Of a stretch of DNA of 64,000 bases, positions 37,294 through 48,200 are shown one piece after another. Origin of the DNA: Isoperla grammatica (lineage: Eukaryota; Arthropoda; Insecta; Plecoptera; Perlodidae); assembly GCA_945910005.1 (NCBI GenBank), contig OX246747.1:1124947-1188946 (forward strand), in the 5' to 3' direction. Positions within the stretch are counted from its first letter, which is position 1. Every line of letters starts with the position of its first letter. The position numbers and the translations under genes were made by a program. The notes under the pieces were generated by a model. That model did not search any database and was not told the DNA's origin. It saw nothing but the letters and a program-made list of their open reading frames with translations.

Positions 37294-38699
37294 GCCCGAA
37301 TGGCATCACCTTAATGTGTTGACAATGTGATGATCCGCCCTCTACATGACAATGTCATAATCAGGTCGCTATAGGGGTAAAGAGACATCCCTGTTGCTAA
37401 AATGATCCCCTTCCCCCTCCCCTCCCACCCCCCGAGCATCTCAATTAGCCTCGAATCATACGACTTGACTTGAATCCTTCCTTAAAAAAATAACACAAAC
37501 TTCAAACGATTACTTTTGAACACTCTTCGCCCCTCAAAGCCAAGTTTTCCTTTCCCAGCTTTCTCCTCCCTCCCCCCCTCCCCCACGTCAACTGGGTGGG
37601 ATACTCCGGGTATAACATCCCCGTGCAATTAGCGTGTTTCGTCATATTTGTTTTTTAAATGCCACTTTGAACATCAATAAGGTGACAAACATGCTCATAT
37701 GTATTTGTGAGAACTCATTAGGTAGGCCTAATGTTTTGAAGACATTCAACTTATAAGTTTGTTGTAATAATTACAACTTACAGCAATTATTGTTGACTGA
37801 ATTGGGTCTAGAACAATTGACAGCGACAACTTAAATTACGATAAACTAAAAAAGATTTTTTTGATGTAGTATCAAGTAAATTACGAAATCAATATGCGAA
37901 TATTTTTAACTTTAGTGGCGTTCTTGGGACATGACGAAAAACGGTTATTTCGAGCTCATACACCAAACATGGGTATAGCCCCCCCCCCCCCCCCCCGGCA
38001 CTTAACCCACCAACCACTCATCTAAAACGAGTCGAGGCAGTCAGAATTCTAAGGCCTCAATTTACCTTTGATGGATTTAATAATATTAGTAATATGATGG
38101 TGATTATGTTGGGTATTTAAACCGTTCTGCGGTCTTTTTACCTAAATCCCATTCGGTCTAAATTTCTATACATTCGCAAGGGTAAGCGAAATTCTTTAAT
38201 CTGCTTTCCAGCAACCTGTCTTTTTATAAATATATATATTACAGGAGCGATGCGAACGAAATGACTTTATAGCTGTGTTGTGTACGTATTTGAATTCCTA
38301 ATAGATGGTAAATATATTCAATCCATTAAGTGAAGTGAGTTGATACCCCCCCCCCCCCCCCCCCCCAAAGCGGCGTAGAGAGTAAGTGTGGGTTTCGGTT
38401 CTTGTTTGATTGAATATATTTTGCCGGCAATTTGATTCGTCTTTCCTCTGCCGGGCGTCGCTGTTTGCAATATTGTGTTCCTTTCTGGTGAGGGGAGGCC
38501 CTCGCAGTTTCTTTTCTTTTTTTTATGTGTGTATGTATTTCTTAGAAATCTTATTAGAATAAATAAAAGGAAAGTTGAGTTCGTTTTTTTTTCTCTTTGG
38601 ACAATTCGATGTGTCGGTACAGTCAACGGATATGTTTGCTCCTGATCGTATTCATAAACAGCCAGACGAGGCACACTGCGTTTATCTTGTACTTTTGCT
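37294..38699. other. unique AT-rich region with poly-C tracts
   Basis: Single-copy sequence with uninterrupted C runs at 37979-37996 and 38346-38366. No open frame with recognisable features; the 118-codon minus-strand frame at 38318-38674 is low complexity. Confidence 0.5.
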
Positions 38700-38832
<133 letters not shown>

Positions 38833-38836
38833 TTTA

Positions 38837-39317
38837 CACATTGTGATGTGTGTTCACTTGGATCCGTCATGGCAACGATGCACAACACATTGTGATGTAT
38901 GTTCACTAGGATCCGTCATGGCAACGATGCACAACACATTGTGATGTGTGTTCACTAGGATCCGTCATGGCAACGATGCACAACACATTGTGATGTGTGT
39001 TCACTAGGATCCGTCATGGCAACGATGCACAACACATTGTGATGTATGTTCACTAGGATCCGTCATGGCAACGATGCACAACACATTGTGATGTGTGTTC
39101 ACTAGGATCCGTCATGGCAACGATGCACAACACATTGTGATGTGTGTTCACTTGGATCCGTCATGGCAACGATGCACAACACATTGTGATGTGTGTTCAC
39201 TTGGATCCGTCATGGCAACGATGCACAACACATTGTGATGTGTGTTCACTTGGATCCGTCATGGCAACGATGCACAACACATTGTGATGTGTGTTCACTA
39301 GGATCCGTCATGGCAAC
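38837..39317. repeat. 49-bp minisatellite, left part
   Basis: The unit begins CACATTGTGATGTGTGTTCA and includes GGATCCGTCATGGCAACGAT. It repeats every 49 bases, about 10 copies, and is interrupted at 39317 by the retrotransposon. The array resumes in phase at 43882. Confidence 0.97.
39313..39317. repeat. 5-bp target-site duplication (left)
   Basis: GCAAC immediately precedes the 5' LTR and is repeated at 43882-43886 after the 3' LTR. Removing the element and one copy restores a normal 49-bp unit. Confidence 0.95.
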
Positions 39318-39548
39318 TGTTGTGTCCGACCTGTATTTGAATTTTCGCGCGGCGGATGAATACATGACTGCATGAGAACGCGTCACAAGCAAGGCAGAGA
39401 GGGGCGTGTAGTCTTTCCGGAATGTTGTACTTCCATCATGTCTAGTGTGATCAGTGTTCTGCTGTAGCGTTCTACTCACTACGATACAATAAAGTATTAT
39501 TATTGAATTCCTATAATAATGTGTGCTATTCTTTACTAATACACAACA
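39318..39548 (+). repeat. 5' LTR, 231 bp
   Basis: It starts TGTTGTGTCC and ends ATACACAACA; the terminal 8 bases TGTTGTGT/ACACAACA are inverted repeats. A polyadenylation signal AATAAA lies at 39488-39493. No clear TATA box was seen. Confidence 0.96.
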
Positions 39549-39549
39549 T

Positions 39550-39567
39550 TGGCGACGAGGATGGGAT
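39550..39567 (+). promoter_or_regulatory. presumptive primer-binding site
   Basis: TGGCGACGAGGATGGG starts two bases after the 5' LTR. The leading TGG pairs with the CCA end of a tRNA, as usual for LTR elements. I could not assign the tRNA. Confidence 0.6.
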
Positions 39568-39568
39568 C

Positions 39569-42500
39569 ATGATGTCGGATCCAACTGCAATTACTGGCGC
39601 GGGGCCTAGCGTGGTTCCCGTTCAACCTACCTTGCCTGCAGCCGCTTACGGACATGTAAGCGCGTACGTAAGTACAGATTCCTGGGACGTTTACAAAGAA
39701 CAACTGGAATTTTACTTCATGGCGAATTCCATTCAAGATGATAATAAACGGAAAGCCATTTTCTACTCGGTTTGCGGTAGTGAGACGTATACAGTGTTAC
39801 GTTCACTGGCAACACCTAGGAAGCCCATAGAGCTTACCTTTGCTGAGGCATTAGACCTGTTGTCACGGCATTACAACCCGAAGCCTAGCAAGTTCGTGCA
39901 ACGTTTTAAGTTCAATCGTCGTGATCAGTTAGCTACGGAGACTCTGAGCTCGTACATAGCTGAGTTACGTAAGCTTAGCGAATTCTGCCAATTCACTGAT
40001 CTAGACGAGATGCTGCTAGATAGGTTAATCTGTGGTATGAGGGATTACTCATTACAGAAACGGCTCTTAACTGACCCTGACTTAACGTTCAGTAAGGTTT
40101 ATGCTGCAGCTCTAGCACAGGAGACTGCGATGAAGGATGTGAGTGAACTGCATGCTACGGACGAAAAGTCTACTCCTACAGTACACAAGATAGGTTTAGA
40201 TAAAAACCCTAAAGATAAATGTACTCGGGGTGCCACCAAGGTACAGTCCAAGCATAATAAGAACAAGGGTAAGGGGTCTACTCACTGCTATCGCTGTGGT
40301 AACGCACAACACCTGGCTAATACTTGCCCACATTGGAAAACACAATGCAGATTTTGTAACCGGGAGGGACATTTAGAGAAAATGTGTCTTACCAAACAAA
40401 AGCAAGGACAAGAATCTGTCACCCAGGATCGACAGAAGAAAATTACTACAAATAAGAACTTACAACTGACAGATACTGATGCTCCTACTGCACAACCTTC
40501 TTACTTATTTCGAACTACAGATCCATCTCCGATAGGGCCTGACTACGTTCAGCTTCTGTTAGAAGACCGTCCGCTACTTTTCGAGGTCGACAGCGGTGCA
40601 TCTCGAACACTAATTGGTTCTGATACTTTCGAGAGCTTATGGCCTCAAGGGCGACAACTTAGTAAGTCATTACCTGCACTTCAGACTTGGTCCAAGGAAC
40701 AGTTGAAGATTCGAGGTGAGTTGCATGTACAGGTTACTTACGGGACTCAAACGCATTCCCTACCGTTACTCATTATGGACGGTGCCGGTCCAAGCCTATT
40801 AGGGCGCAACTGGTTCAAACCTTTTGGATTCAGTATTGAAGGAGTCAACTGGACCAAGCCTACTGCTCAGGCACTACCTGCACAAATTAAAGAATATGCA
40901 GAAGTGTTCGCTGAGGGACCGGGGAAGTTTAAAGGTGAACCTGTTCATCTGATGCTGAAAGAAGATGCTAAGCCTGTGTTCCTAAAGCATCGCAGCGTTC
41001 CCTTTCCATTACGAGATCGTGTCAATGCGGAGCTGGATAGGCTAGTACAAGAGGATGTTTTGGAACCTGTAATCCACTCTGACTGGGCTACCCCCATTGT
41101 TTCAGTGCTGAAGAAAGATGGGCGAGTTCGAATTTGCGGAGAATATAGGTCAACAGTAAACAAATCCTTGTGTGTTGACGTTTATCCGTTGCCATCTAAC
41201 GATGAAGTGTTGGCCAAATTAGCTGGTGGTCGGTACTTTACTAAACTTGATTTAGATCAGGCGTACACCCAAATTGCAGTAGACCCAGAATCAGCTACGA
41301 TTCTTACTCTGAACACCCCACGGGGATTGCTGCGGCCCAAACGCCTGCCGTTTGGTGTTGCCTCTGCACCTGCTTATTTCCAGCGAATGATGGAGTCTAT
41401 TGTCAGGGACATTGATGGTGTTGCGGTGTTTCTAGACGACTTCCTGATATCGGGGAAAGATTTGAATGAGCTGTGGGAAAGATCACGTCGCGTGTTGCAA
41501 CGCTTCAAGGACTTAGGCCTCCGCGTATCTATTCATAAATGTGCTTTTGCAGTAACGTCCGTACATTATTTAGGGTTTCGCCTGGATCAGACGGGTTTGA
41601 GACCTACTGAAGATAAGGTGAGGGCAATTCGTGAAGCCAAGTCACCGACAAATCTGAAGGAGTTGCAGTCGTTTTTGGGACTACTCAATTTCTATGATCG
41701 GTTCTTTAAGAACAAAGCGACGTTACTACACCCTCTGTATCAGTTGCTAGCTAAAGAACAACCTTTTCACTGGGGACCCAACCAGGAGAAGAGTTTCCAA
41801 GAAGCTAAGCTAGTGGTGACTACTGATTGCTGCTTAGTACACTATGATCCAAATTTACCCCTACTGCTGTCAGTTGATGCTTCTCCATACGGCTTAGGAG
41901 CTGTACTTAGTCATCGAATGCCAGATGGAGAGGAACGACCAATTGCTTTTGGTTCTCGCGTACTTAATGCCGCTGAGTGCAATTATGCACAATTAGATCG
42001 TGAAGCCTTATCTATTATGTATGGGATTAAGAAGTTCCATAAGTTCATCTGGGGCCGCCCATTTACGATTTTTACGGACCACAAACCATTGTTGGGATTG
42101 CTAGGTGCAACAAAGCAAATTCCTGCTGTAGTCTCACCAAGGATGTTGAGATGGGCATTACTTTTAAGTAACTACAACTACTCGCTAGTATACCGCCCAG
42201 GGAACAAACATGGTAACGCAGATTTCTGCAGCCGATTACCCATTTCTGATACATGCGACACCGGATTTCCCGAACCAGCAGACATATTCATGCTGAACGA
42301 AGCGCCGGTTAATTCACCACTGACTGCTGAAAATGTGTCTCGGGCTACATCTAAAGATTGGGTATTGTCGCGAGTACTGCGATGCGTTCAACATGGGGAG
42401 AAAATGAACAACTTATCCGACGAGTTCAAACCATACGTCAGTAGACAAGATGCATTATCTGCCCACAGGAACTGTCTGCTGTGGGGTAGTCGGGTGGTAA

Positions 42501-43576
42501 TTCCAACTGCTTTACGAGCAAAAGTTTTGGAACTTCTACATGCTTCCCATCAGGGGATGGTTCGTTGCAAGGCCATAGCTCGTGGTTATGCGTGGTGGCC
42601 TGGCATGGACCAAGCGATTGAAGGGATGATACGCAATTGTGTGAGCTGCCAAGTACATCAGCCAAATCCAACAGCTGCTCCTACTGTACCATGGCCAGTA
42701 CCTCACAGGCCTTGGAGCAGGCTGCACATTGATTTTGCTGGGCCATTCAAGGGACAGTCATTCTTCGTGGTTGTCGATGCTCTGACGAAATGGCCAGAAG
42801 TTCAACTAACTAATGGCTCATTCTCAGCCTTAACTACCATCAAGTTCTTGAGAGAATTATTCTCACGTTTCGGTTTGCCCGATACAGTCGTTTCCGATAA
42901 CGGATCCGCATTCGTATCTGAAGAGTTTCACAACTTTTTGAAACAAAATGGCATAAAGCACATACGTAGCGCCCCATACCACCCTGCAACAAATGGTTTG
43001 GCAGAGCGGATGGTGGGGACAGTAAAGGACCATTTGTCGAAGATGGAGCCAGGGGATTGGCACAAAAGTCTCCATGCTTTACTGGCCGACCTCCGTTCCA
43101 CACCTGGTACGGCCGGATGTACACAGACTCCGAGCGAGCGCCTTTTGGGACATAGGGTCAAAACACTACTAGATCTTCTACACCCGGATTCAAAATCAAC
43201 TGGTCGCGAGTTGGAGACACACTTGCAACTTTCAAACAACCCTGCACGAGTGTTTATCGAGGATGAACCAATCTACTATCGGAACTATGCTGCGGGACCA
43301 GCCTGGCTGCCGGGAACAATTACTGAAGCAGGACCGCGTAATGTTCAGATTCAGAGCCCGGATGGTAAACCAGTAACCCGTCACATTGACCAGCTGCGGC
43401 GCCGGTCCACGTTTCCTCCCAGACCACTTCCACCTCTGGAGGCAGGGGACCATACCGAGGTTTCGTTGCCCAGCCCGGAGCGAAGCGACTCGACACCAGA
43501 AGAGGCTGCTGCTGAGCTACGAACTTCCAGTCGTGTTCGAAAGACTCCTTCCTACTTGTCTGATTTTGTTACCTAA
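39569..43576 (+). CDS. Gag-Pol polyprotein of Ty3/Gypsy retrotransposon
   Basis: 1335 residues from the ATG at 39569; the frame is open further upstream into the LTR, but this is the first Met downstream of the PBS. Gag capsid-like region about 30-200. Two CCHC zinc knuckles (CX2CX4HX4C) about 240-273. Aspartic protease with DSGAS at about 341 and the LLGRNWF flap-side motif about 410. Reverse transcriptase with LDLDQAY (Asp about 561) and FLDD (Asp 623-624). RNase H starting at VDASPYG (Asp about 770). Integrase with an HHCC zinc finger about 985-1025 and the catalytic triad Asp 1055, Asp 1110, Glu 1146, a DD35E spacing. All catalytic residues are present. Gag and Pol are fused in one frame with no frameshift. 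No chromodomain was recognised at the C-terminus. Confidence 0.97.
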   Translation: MMSDPTAITGAGPSVVPVQPTLPAAAYGHVSAYVSTDSWDVYKEQLEFYFMANSIQDDNKRKAIFYSVCGSETYTVLRSLATPRKPIELTFAEALDLLSRHYNPKPSKFVQRFKFNRRDQLATETLSSYIAELRKLSEFCQFTDLDEMLLDRLICGMRDYSLQKRLLTDPDLTFSKVYAAALAQETAMKDVSELHATDEKSTPTVHKIGLDKNPKDKCTRGATKVQSKHNKNKGKGSTHCYRCGNAQHLANTCPHWKTQCRFCNREGHLEKMCLTKQKQGQESVTQDRQKKITTNKNLQLTDTDAPTAQPSYLFRTTDPSPIGPDYVQLLLEDRPLLFEVDSGASRTLIGSDTFESLWPQGRQLSKSLPALQTWSKEQLKIRGELHVQVTYGTQTHSLPLLIMDGAGPSLLGRNWFKPFGFSIEGVNWTKPTAQALPAQIKEYAEVFAEGPGKFKGEPVHLMLKEDAKPVFLKHRSVPFPLRDRVNAELDRLVQEDVLEPVIHSDWATPIVSVLKKDGRVRICGEYRSTVNKSLCVDVYPLPSNDEVLAKLAGGRYFTKLDLDQAYTQIAVDPESATILTLNTPRGLLRPKRLPFGVASAPAYFQRMMESIVRDIDGVAVFLDDFLISGKDLNELWERSRRVLQRFKDLGLRVSIHKCAFAVTSVHYLGFRLDQTGLRPTEDKVRAIREAKSPTNLKELQSFLGLLNFYDRFFKNKATLLHPLYQLLAKEQPFHWGPNQEKSFQEAKLVVTTDCCLVHYDPNLPLLLSVDASPYGLGAVLSHRMPDGEERPIAFGSRVLNAAECNYAQLDREALSIMYGIKKFHKFIWGRPFTIFTDHKPLLGLLGATKQIPAVVSPRMLRWALLLSNYNYSLVYRPGNKHGNADFCSRLPISDTCDTGFPEPADIFMLNEAPVNSPLTAENVSRATSKDWVLSRVLRCVQHGEKMNNLSDEFKPYVSRQDALSAHRNCLLWGSRVVIPTALRAKVLELLHASHQGMVRCKAIARGYAWWPGMDQAIEGMIRNCVSCQVHQPNPTAAPTVPWPVPHRPWSRLHIDFAGPFKGQSFFVVVDALTKWPEVQLTNGSFSALTTIKFLRELFSRFGLPDTVVSDNGSAFVSEEFHNFLKQNGIKHIRSAPYHPATNGLAERMVGTVKDHLSKMEPGDWHKSLHALLADLRSTPGTAGCTQTPSERLLGHRVKTLLDLLHPDSKSTGRELETHLQLSNNPARVFIEDEPIYYRNYAAGPAWLPGTITEAGPRNVQIQSPDGKPVTRHIDQLRRRSTFPPRPLPPLEAGDHTEVSLPSPERSDSTPEEAAAELRTSSRVRKTPSYLSDFVT

Positions 43577-43639
43577 TGAAATTCTTACTCTATATATTTT
43601 TACTTGTAACTTTTTTCTTTACGATGATGTTGTTTACTT

Positions 43640-43650
43640 AAAGGGGGAGA
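43640..43650 (+). promoter_or_regulatory. polypurine tract
   Basis: AAAGGGGGAGA lies immediately before the 3' LTR, the expected position and composition for the plus-strand primer. Confidence 0.9.
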
Positions 43651-43881
43651 TGTTGTGTCCGACCTGTATTTGAATTTTCGCGCGGCGGATGAATACATGA
43701 CTGCATGAGAACGCGTCACAAGCAAGGCAGAGAGGGGCGTGTAGTCTTTCCGGAATGTTGTACTTCCATCATGTCTAGTGTGATCAGTGTTCTGCTGTAG
43801 CGTTCTACTCACTACGATACAATAAAGTATTATTATTGAATTCCTATAATAATGTGTGCTATTCTTTACTAATACACAACA
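43651..43881 (+). repeat. 3' LTR, 231 bp
   Basis: I read no difference from the 5' LTR over 231 bases. AATAAA lies at 43821-43826. Confidence 0.96.
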
Positions 43882-44476
43882 GCAACGATGCACAACACAT
43901 TGTGATGTGTGTTCACTTGGATCCGTCATGGCAACGATGCACAACACATTGTGATGTGTGTTCACTTGGATCCGTCATGGCAACGATGCACAACACATTG
44001 TGATGTGTGTTCACTAGGATCCGTCATGGCAACGATGCACAACACATTGTGATGTGTGTTCACTAGGATCCGTCATGGCAACGATGCACAACACATTGTG
44101 ATGTGTGTTCACTAGGATCCGTCATGGCAACGATGCACAACACATCGTGATGTGTGTTCACTTGGATCCGTCATGGCAACGATGCACAACACATTGTGAT
44201 GTGTGTTCACTAGGATCCGTCATGGCAACGATGCACAACACATCGTGATGTGTGTTCACTTGGATCCGTCATGGCAACGATGCACAACACATTGTGATGT
44301 GTGTTCACTTGGATCCGTCATGGCAACGATGCACAACACATTGTGATGTGTGTTCACTAGGATCCGTCATGGCAACGATGCACAACACATCGTGATGTGT
44401 GTTCACTTGGATCCGTCATGGCAACGATGCACAACACATTGTGATGTGTGTTCACTTGGATCCGTCATGGCAACGA
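43882..44476. repeat. 49-bp minisatellite, right part, with right TSD
   Basis: The array resumes with the duplicated GCAAC (43882-43886) and continues for about 12 more copies, ending near GCAACGAAGCACAACAC. Some copies carry ACATCGTGATG in place of ACATTGTGATG, a variant not seen left of the retrotransposon. Confidence 0.96.
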
Positions 44477-44847
44477 AGCACAACACTGTATATAGATGTC
44501 CCCCACTGAAAATCAGTTCTTGTAACTGAGTGGGTAGACTATAAATACAAATGTATTTACTTAAACCCTAAGCTTCCTGTATTGCGCACTCTTCTCTATA
44601 AGCTTCCTCGCATAGGCCTACAGCCGGTGCTATCGTGCGCCCCCCCCCCCCCCCCTCACCCCCCAGGGACTGTTCACCGGTATTAGCGTAGGTAGGCTAG
44701 CTAGCTCCGGGGGGGGGGGGGGGGGGGGGGGACAACTCTTTGCAAAGCATTTAATTCCTCGAGTCTCTCATTTCTTCCCATGCCTTAAGTTCTTCTGCCA
44801 CTTCAGTTATCCTATGGCCTTAGTTCTCCCTTGACTTAAGTTATTCT
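44477..44847. other. unique spacer with poly-C and poly-G tracts
   Basis: A run of 16 C (44640-44655) and a run of 23 G (44709-44731) lie about 50 bases apart and could pair with each other. No gene was seen. Confidence 0.5.
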
Positions 44848-45478
44848 GTGATTAAGTCCTCCCGGGCCGGGGCGAGTAGTGGTACTTAGATCACTTCCTT
44901 GGCTTAGTACGCGAGGTTGCCGGCTCTCTTATTCCCTCCTGTGACTAAGTCCTCCCGGGCCGGAGCGAGTAGTGGTACTTAGATCACTTCCTTGGCTTGG
45001 GACGCGAGGTTGCCGGCTCTCTTATTCCCTCCTGTGACTAAGTCCTCCCGGGCCGGAGCGAGTAGTAGTACTTAGATCACTTCCTTGGCTTGGGACGCGA
45101 GGTTGCCGGCTCTCTTATTCCCTCCTGTGACTAAGTCCTCCCGGGCCGGAGCGAGTAGTAGTACTTAGATCACTTCCTTGGCTTGGGACGCGAGGTTGCC
45201 GGCTCTCTTATTCCGTCTGTGACTAAGTCCTCCCGGGCCGGAGCGAGTAGTGGTACTTAGATCACTTCCTTGGCTTGGTACGCGAGGTTGCCGGCTCTCT
45301 TATTCCCTCCTGTGACTAAGTCCTCCCGGGCCGGAGCGAGTAGTGGTACTTAGTTCACTTCCTTGGATTGGGACGCGAGGTTGCCGGCTCTCTTATTCCC
45401 TCCTGTGACTAAGTCCTCCCGGGCCGGAGCGAGTAGTGGTACTTAGATCACTTCCTTGGCTTGGGACGCGAGGTTGCC
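44848..45478. repeat. 93-bp tandem array, about 7 copies
   Basis: The unit starts GTGACTAAGTCCTCCCGGGC and repeats every 93 bases (one copy shorter) with few substitutions. Nothing coding. Confidence 0.95.
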
Positions 45479-45882
45479 GCGTCTCCGGCGGGAATTGTCT
45501 CTCACTCCCTCGTGGACGATAAGCGACAACAGCGCCTGAGCCGCTCAGTTGGGAATAACGTTTTGTTCACGGATCGTATCTTCGGAACGGAGATGTTTTT
45601 CGATTTCCTGCTCTGGTGTAGTTAGTTTAAGTTACTTAGTTTGCCACATGTCTCGGGGGAATTATTCAACATTGCTCCGGCCCTACTTCATTTCGGTGGG
45701 ATTATAATTATATTGGTTTTAGTGGAACCCGTATGACAACGTTTGTCATTCTACTTTTCTAAGGCGCAAAAAAGAAGGCGACAAACAAATAAGATGTTAT
45801 ATTATGCCTCAAGTGAAAGTTCTAAATATTCAAAATAAAGATGCTATTTTCACACATCTGTATTTAGAATAAATCCAAGTCT
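45479..45882. other. unique spacer
   Basis: Single-copy sequence, GC-balanced then AT-rich. No feature recognised. Confidence 0.4.
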
Positions 45883-46066
45883 GGCCTCTCAAGGTAATGA
45901 CGCGTCCTTGATAGCCCCTCGTGATTGGTGGAGGTGGCCTCTCAAGGTCATGACGCGTCCTTGATAGCAGCCTCGTGATTGGTGGAGGTGGCCTCTCAAG
46001 GTAATGACGCGTCCTTGATAGCAGCCTCGCGATTGGTGGAGGTGGCCCCTCAAGGTCATGACGCGC
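45883..46066. repeat. 54-bp minisatellite, about 3.4 copies
   Basis: The unit starts GGCCTCTCAAGGTAATGACG and contains GTGATTGGTGG. Copies differ by short indels (TAGCCCCTCG versus TAGCAGCCTCG). Confidence 0.9.
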
Positions 46067-46397
46067 CTCACAGTGTCTCTCAGTGTCTCCACCAGGCGGC
46101 CACCATCAAGACAGGGCCCCCCCGTGACGACGCCGGTAATCAAAACCCACCCAGCGGAAAACTCACGTGAGCCAATGAGAATCGAGGTGCTTACCCATGT
46201 ATATTATACAGTATATATGTATACATTCCGGAGAAAAGTTCTGGGCCACTTAACGTAAGAAATTAGAATCGCTAAGTCCCCCAGGGGGGGGGGGGGGATG
46301 CTAAGTATCCGGTCGCGAATAGAAACTTGTCTAAGTACCTGGCGGAAACTTTGGGCATTAGCCGGGCCGGGTGGGGGTGAACTAGAAGAGCTGGGTG
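46067..46397. other. unique spacer with poly-G tract
   Basis: Single-copy sequence with 14 G at 46284-46297. No gene seen. Confidence 0.4.
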
Positions 46398-46574
46398 GCG
46401 AGGCTGTGTGCTATGTATCACCTGGCACTGCTGTTGGTCGTCTCTATAGCCCTCATTGCGAGGCTGTGTGCTATGTCTAGCCTGCACTGCTGTTGGTCGT
46501 CTCTATAGCCCTGATTGCGAGGCTGTGTGCTATCACCTGGCACTGCTGCTGGTCGTCTCTATAGCCCTCATTGC
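46398..46574. repeat. about 60-bp minisatellite, 3 copies
   Basis: Three copies of a unit with GCGAGGCTGTGTGCTAT and TGGTCGTCTCTATAGCCCT, differing by small deletions. Confidence 0.85.
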
Positions 46575-47140
46575 AACACCATCAAGCCCCCCCCCCCTTA
46601 CCTATACCGTCTGCGAACGAACAAGACTGTCTACGAATGGTTCTAAGCCGCACTTAACGGCGCCAGCGTCTGCTGATCCCCTGAACCTCCTTCGCTAAGC
46701 CAGATGTTGACTCCAAATTGAAAAATTGTGAATCTTGTTTGTGCGATTGATCGGGGAGCTGCCTGCCGGCCCGTGCTGTGGGGGGGGGGGGGGGGGTCCT
46801 CTGGTTTAACGGATCACTTGGGCCTTGGAGACTCTGCCTTCATTGCCTCACGGCCCGGCTGGGGACAAAGCAAAGAACTTGGAGTAGCGTGCGAATGTTA
46901 AGTGTGTATGCTTATTTTTAAAGTAGCATTCAATTACAAGTTTTGGAATTTTGCGGGGCAAGATATTATCTCGCTTTACAGAGATACTCAAGATGAAGGA
47001 TCAGATCAGCTGGAAATTGTCGAATAATACAACAATTATCCATCAAGCGTGATGAGACTTGGGTGACTAGGGTAGGGTGACACATTTCGATTTCCCTTTG
47101 GGACAAGTTAAACACATTTTAAAGCGATTTTAACGTTTTA
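46575..47140. other. unique spacer
   Basis: Single-copy sequence with a C tract (46587-46597) and 17 G (46780-46796). No gene recognised. Confidence 0.4.
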
Positions 47141-48200
47141 AGTGACCATATCCGGTGTTGCGCAGAGTAGGTGGAACACACCCTCACGCTAGGGGGTGAC
47201 CATATCCGGTGTTGCGCAGGGTAGGTGGAACACACCCTCACGCTGGGGGGTGACCATATCCGGTGTTGCGCAGGGTAGGTGGAACACACCCTCACGCTAG
47301 GGGGTGACCATATCCGGTGTTGCGCAGGGTAGGTGGAACACACCCTCACGCTAGGGGGTGACCATATCCGGTGTTGCGCAGGGTAGGTGGAACACACCCT
47401 CACGCTAGGGGGTGACCATATCCGGTGTTGCGCAGGGTAGGTGGAACACACCCTCACGCTAGGGGGTGACCATATCCGGTGTTGCGCAGGGTAGGTGGAA
47501 CACACCCTCACGCTAGGGGGTGACCATATCCGGTGTTGCGCAGGGTAGGTGGAACACACCCTCACGCTGGGGGGTGACCATATCCGGTGTTGCGCAGGGT
47601 AGGTGGAACACACCCTCACGCTGGGGGGTGACCATATCCGGTGTTGCGCAGGGTAGGTGGAACACACCCTCACGCTGGGGGGTGACCATATCCGGTGTTG
47701 CGCAGGGTAGGTGGAACACACCCTCACGCTAGGGGGTGACCATATCCGGTGTTGCGCAGGGTAGGTGGAACACACCCTCACGCTGGGGGGTGACCATATC
47801 CGGTGTTGCGCAGGGTAGGTGGAACACACCCTCACGCTAGGGGGTGACCATATCCGGTGTTGCGCAGGGTAGGTGGAACACACCCTCACGCTAGGGGGTG
47901 ACCATATCCGGTGTTGCGCAGGGTAGGTGGAACACACCCTCACGCTAGGGGGTGACCATATCCGGTGTTGCGCAGGGTAGGTGGAACACACCCTCACGCT
48001 AGGGGGTGACCATATCCGGTGTTGCGCAGGGTAGGTGGAACACACCCTCACGCTAGGGGGTGACCATATCCGGTGTTGCGCAGGGTAGGTGGAACACACC
48101 CTCACGCTAGGGGGTGACCATATCCGGTGTTGCGCAGGGTAGGTGGAACACACCCTCACGCTAGGGGGTGACCATATCCGGTGTTGCGCAGGGTAGGTGG
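47141..48200. repeat. 54-bp tandem array, about 19.6 copies
   Basis: The unit starts GTGACCATATCCGGTGTTGC and repeats every 54 bases, almost the only variant being GCTAGGGG/GCTGGGGG. Because 54 is divisible by three, the minus strand keeps a 361-codon frame (ATG at 48204 to 47119) of an 18-residue repeat. Other frames are also open. I see no splice site, promoter or domain, so I treat it as non-coding with low certainty. Confidence 0.95.

Larger units (their letters stand above)
39318..43881 (+). mobile_element. complete Ty3/Gypsy LTR retrotransposon, 4564 bp
   Basis: The element has two 231-bp LTRs that I read as identical, a 5-bp GCAAC duplication, a primer-binding-site candidate just inside the 5' LTR, a polypurine tract next to the 3' LTR and a single uninterrupted gag-pol frame. 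Domain order is gag, zinc knuckles, protease, reverse transcriptase, RNase H, integrase, which is Ty3/Gypsy order. No envelope gene is present. Identical LTRs and the open frame indicate a very recent insertion that may still be competent. It lies inside a 49-bp minisatellite. Confidence 0.97.

Noticed and set aside
36528..37330. Open frames of 120-139 codons on both strands
   Set aside because: They arise from a 120-bp period divisible by three; no codon bias or domain was seen.
40945..43453. Multiple 60-103-codon minus-strand frames inside the retrotransposon
   Set aside because: Shadows of the gag-pol frame; no known Ty3/Gypsy antisense gene matches them.
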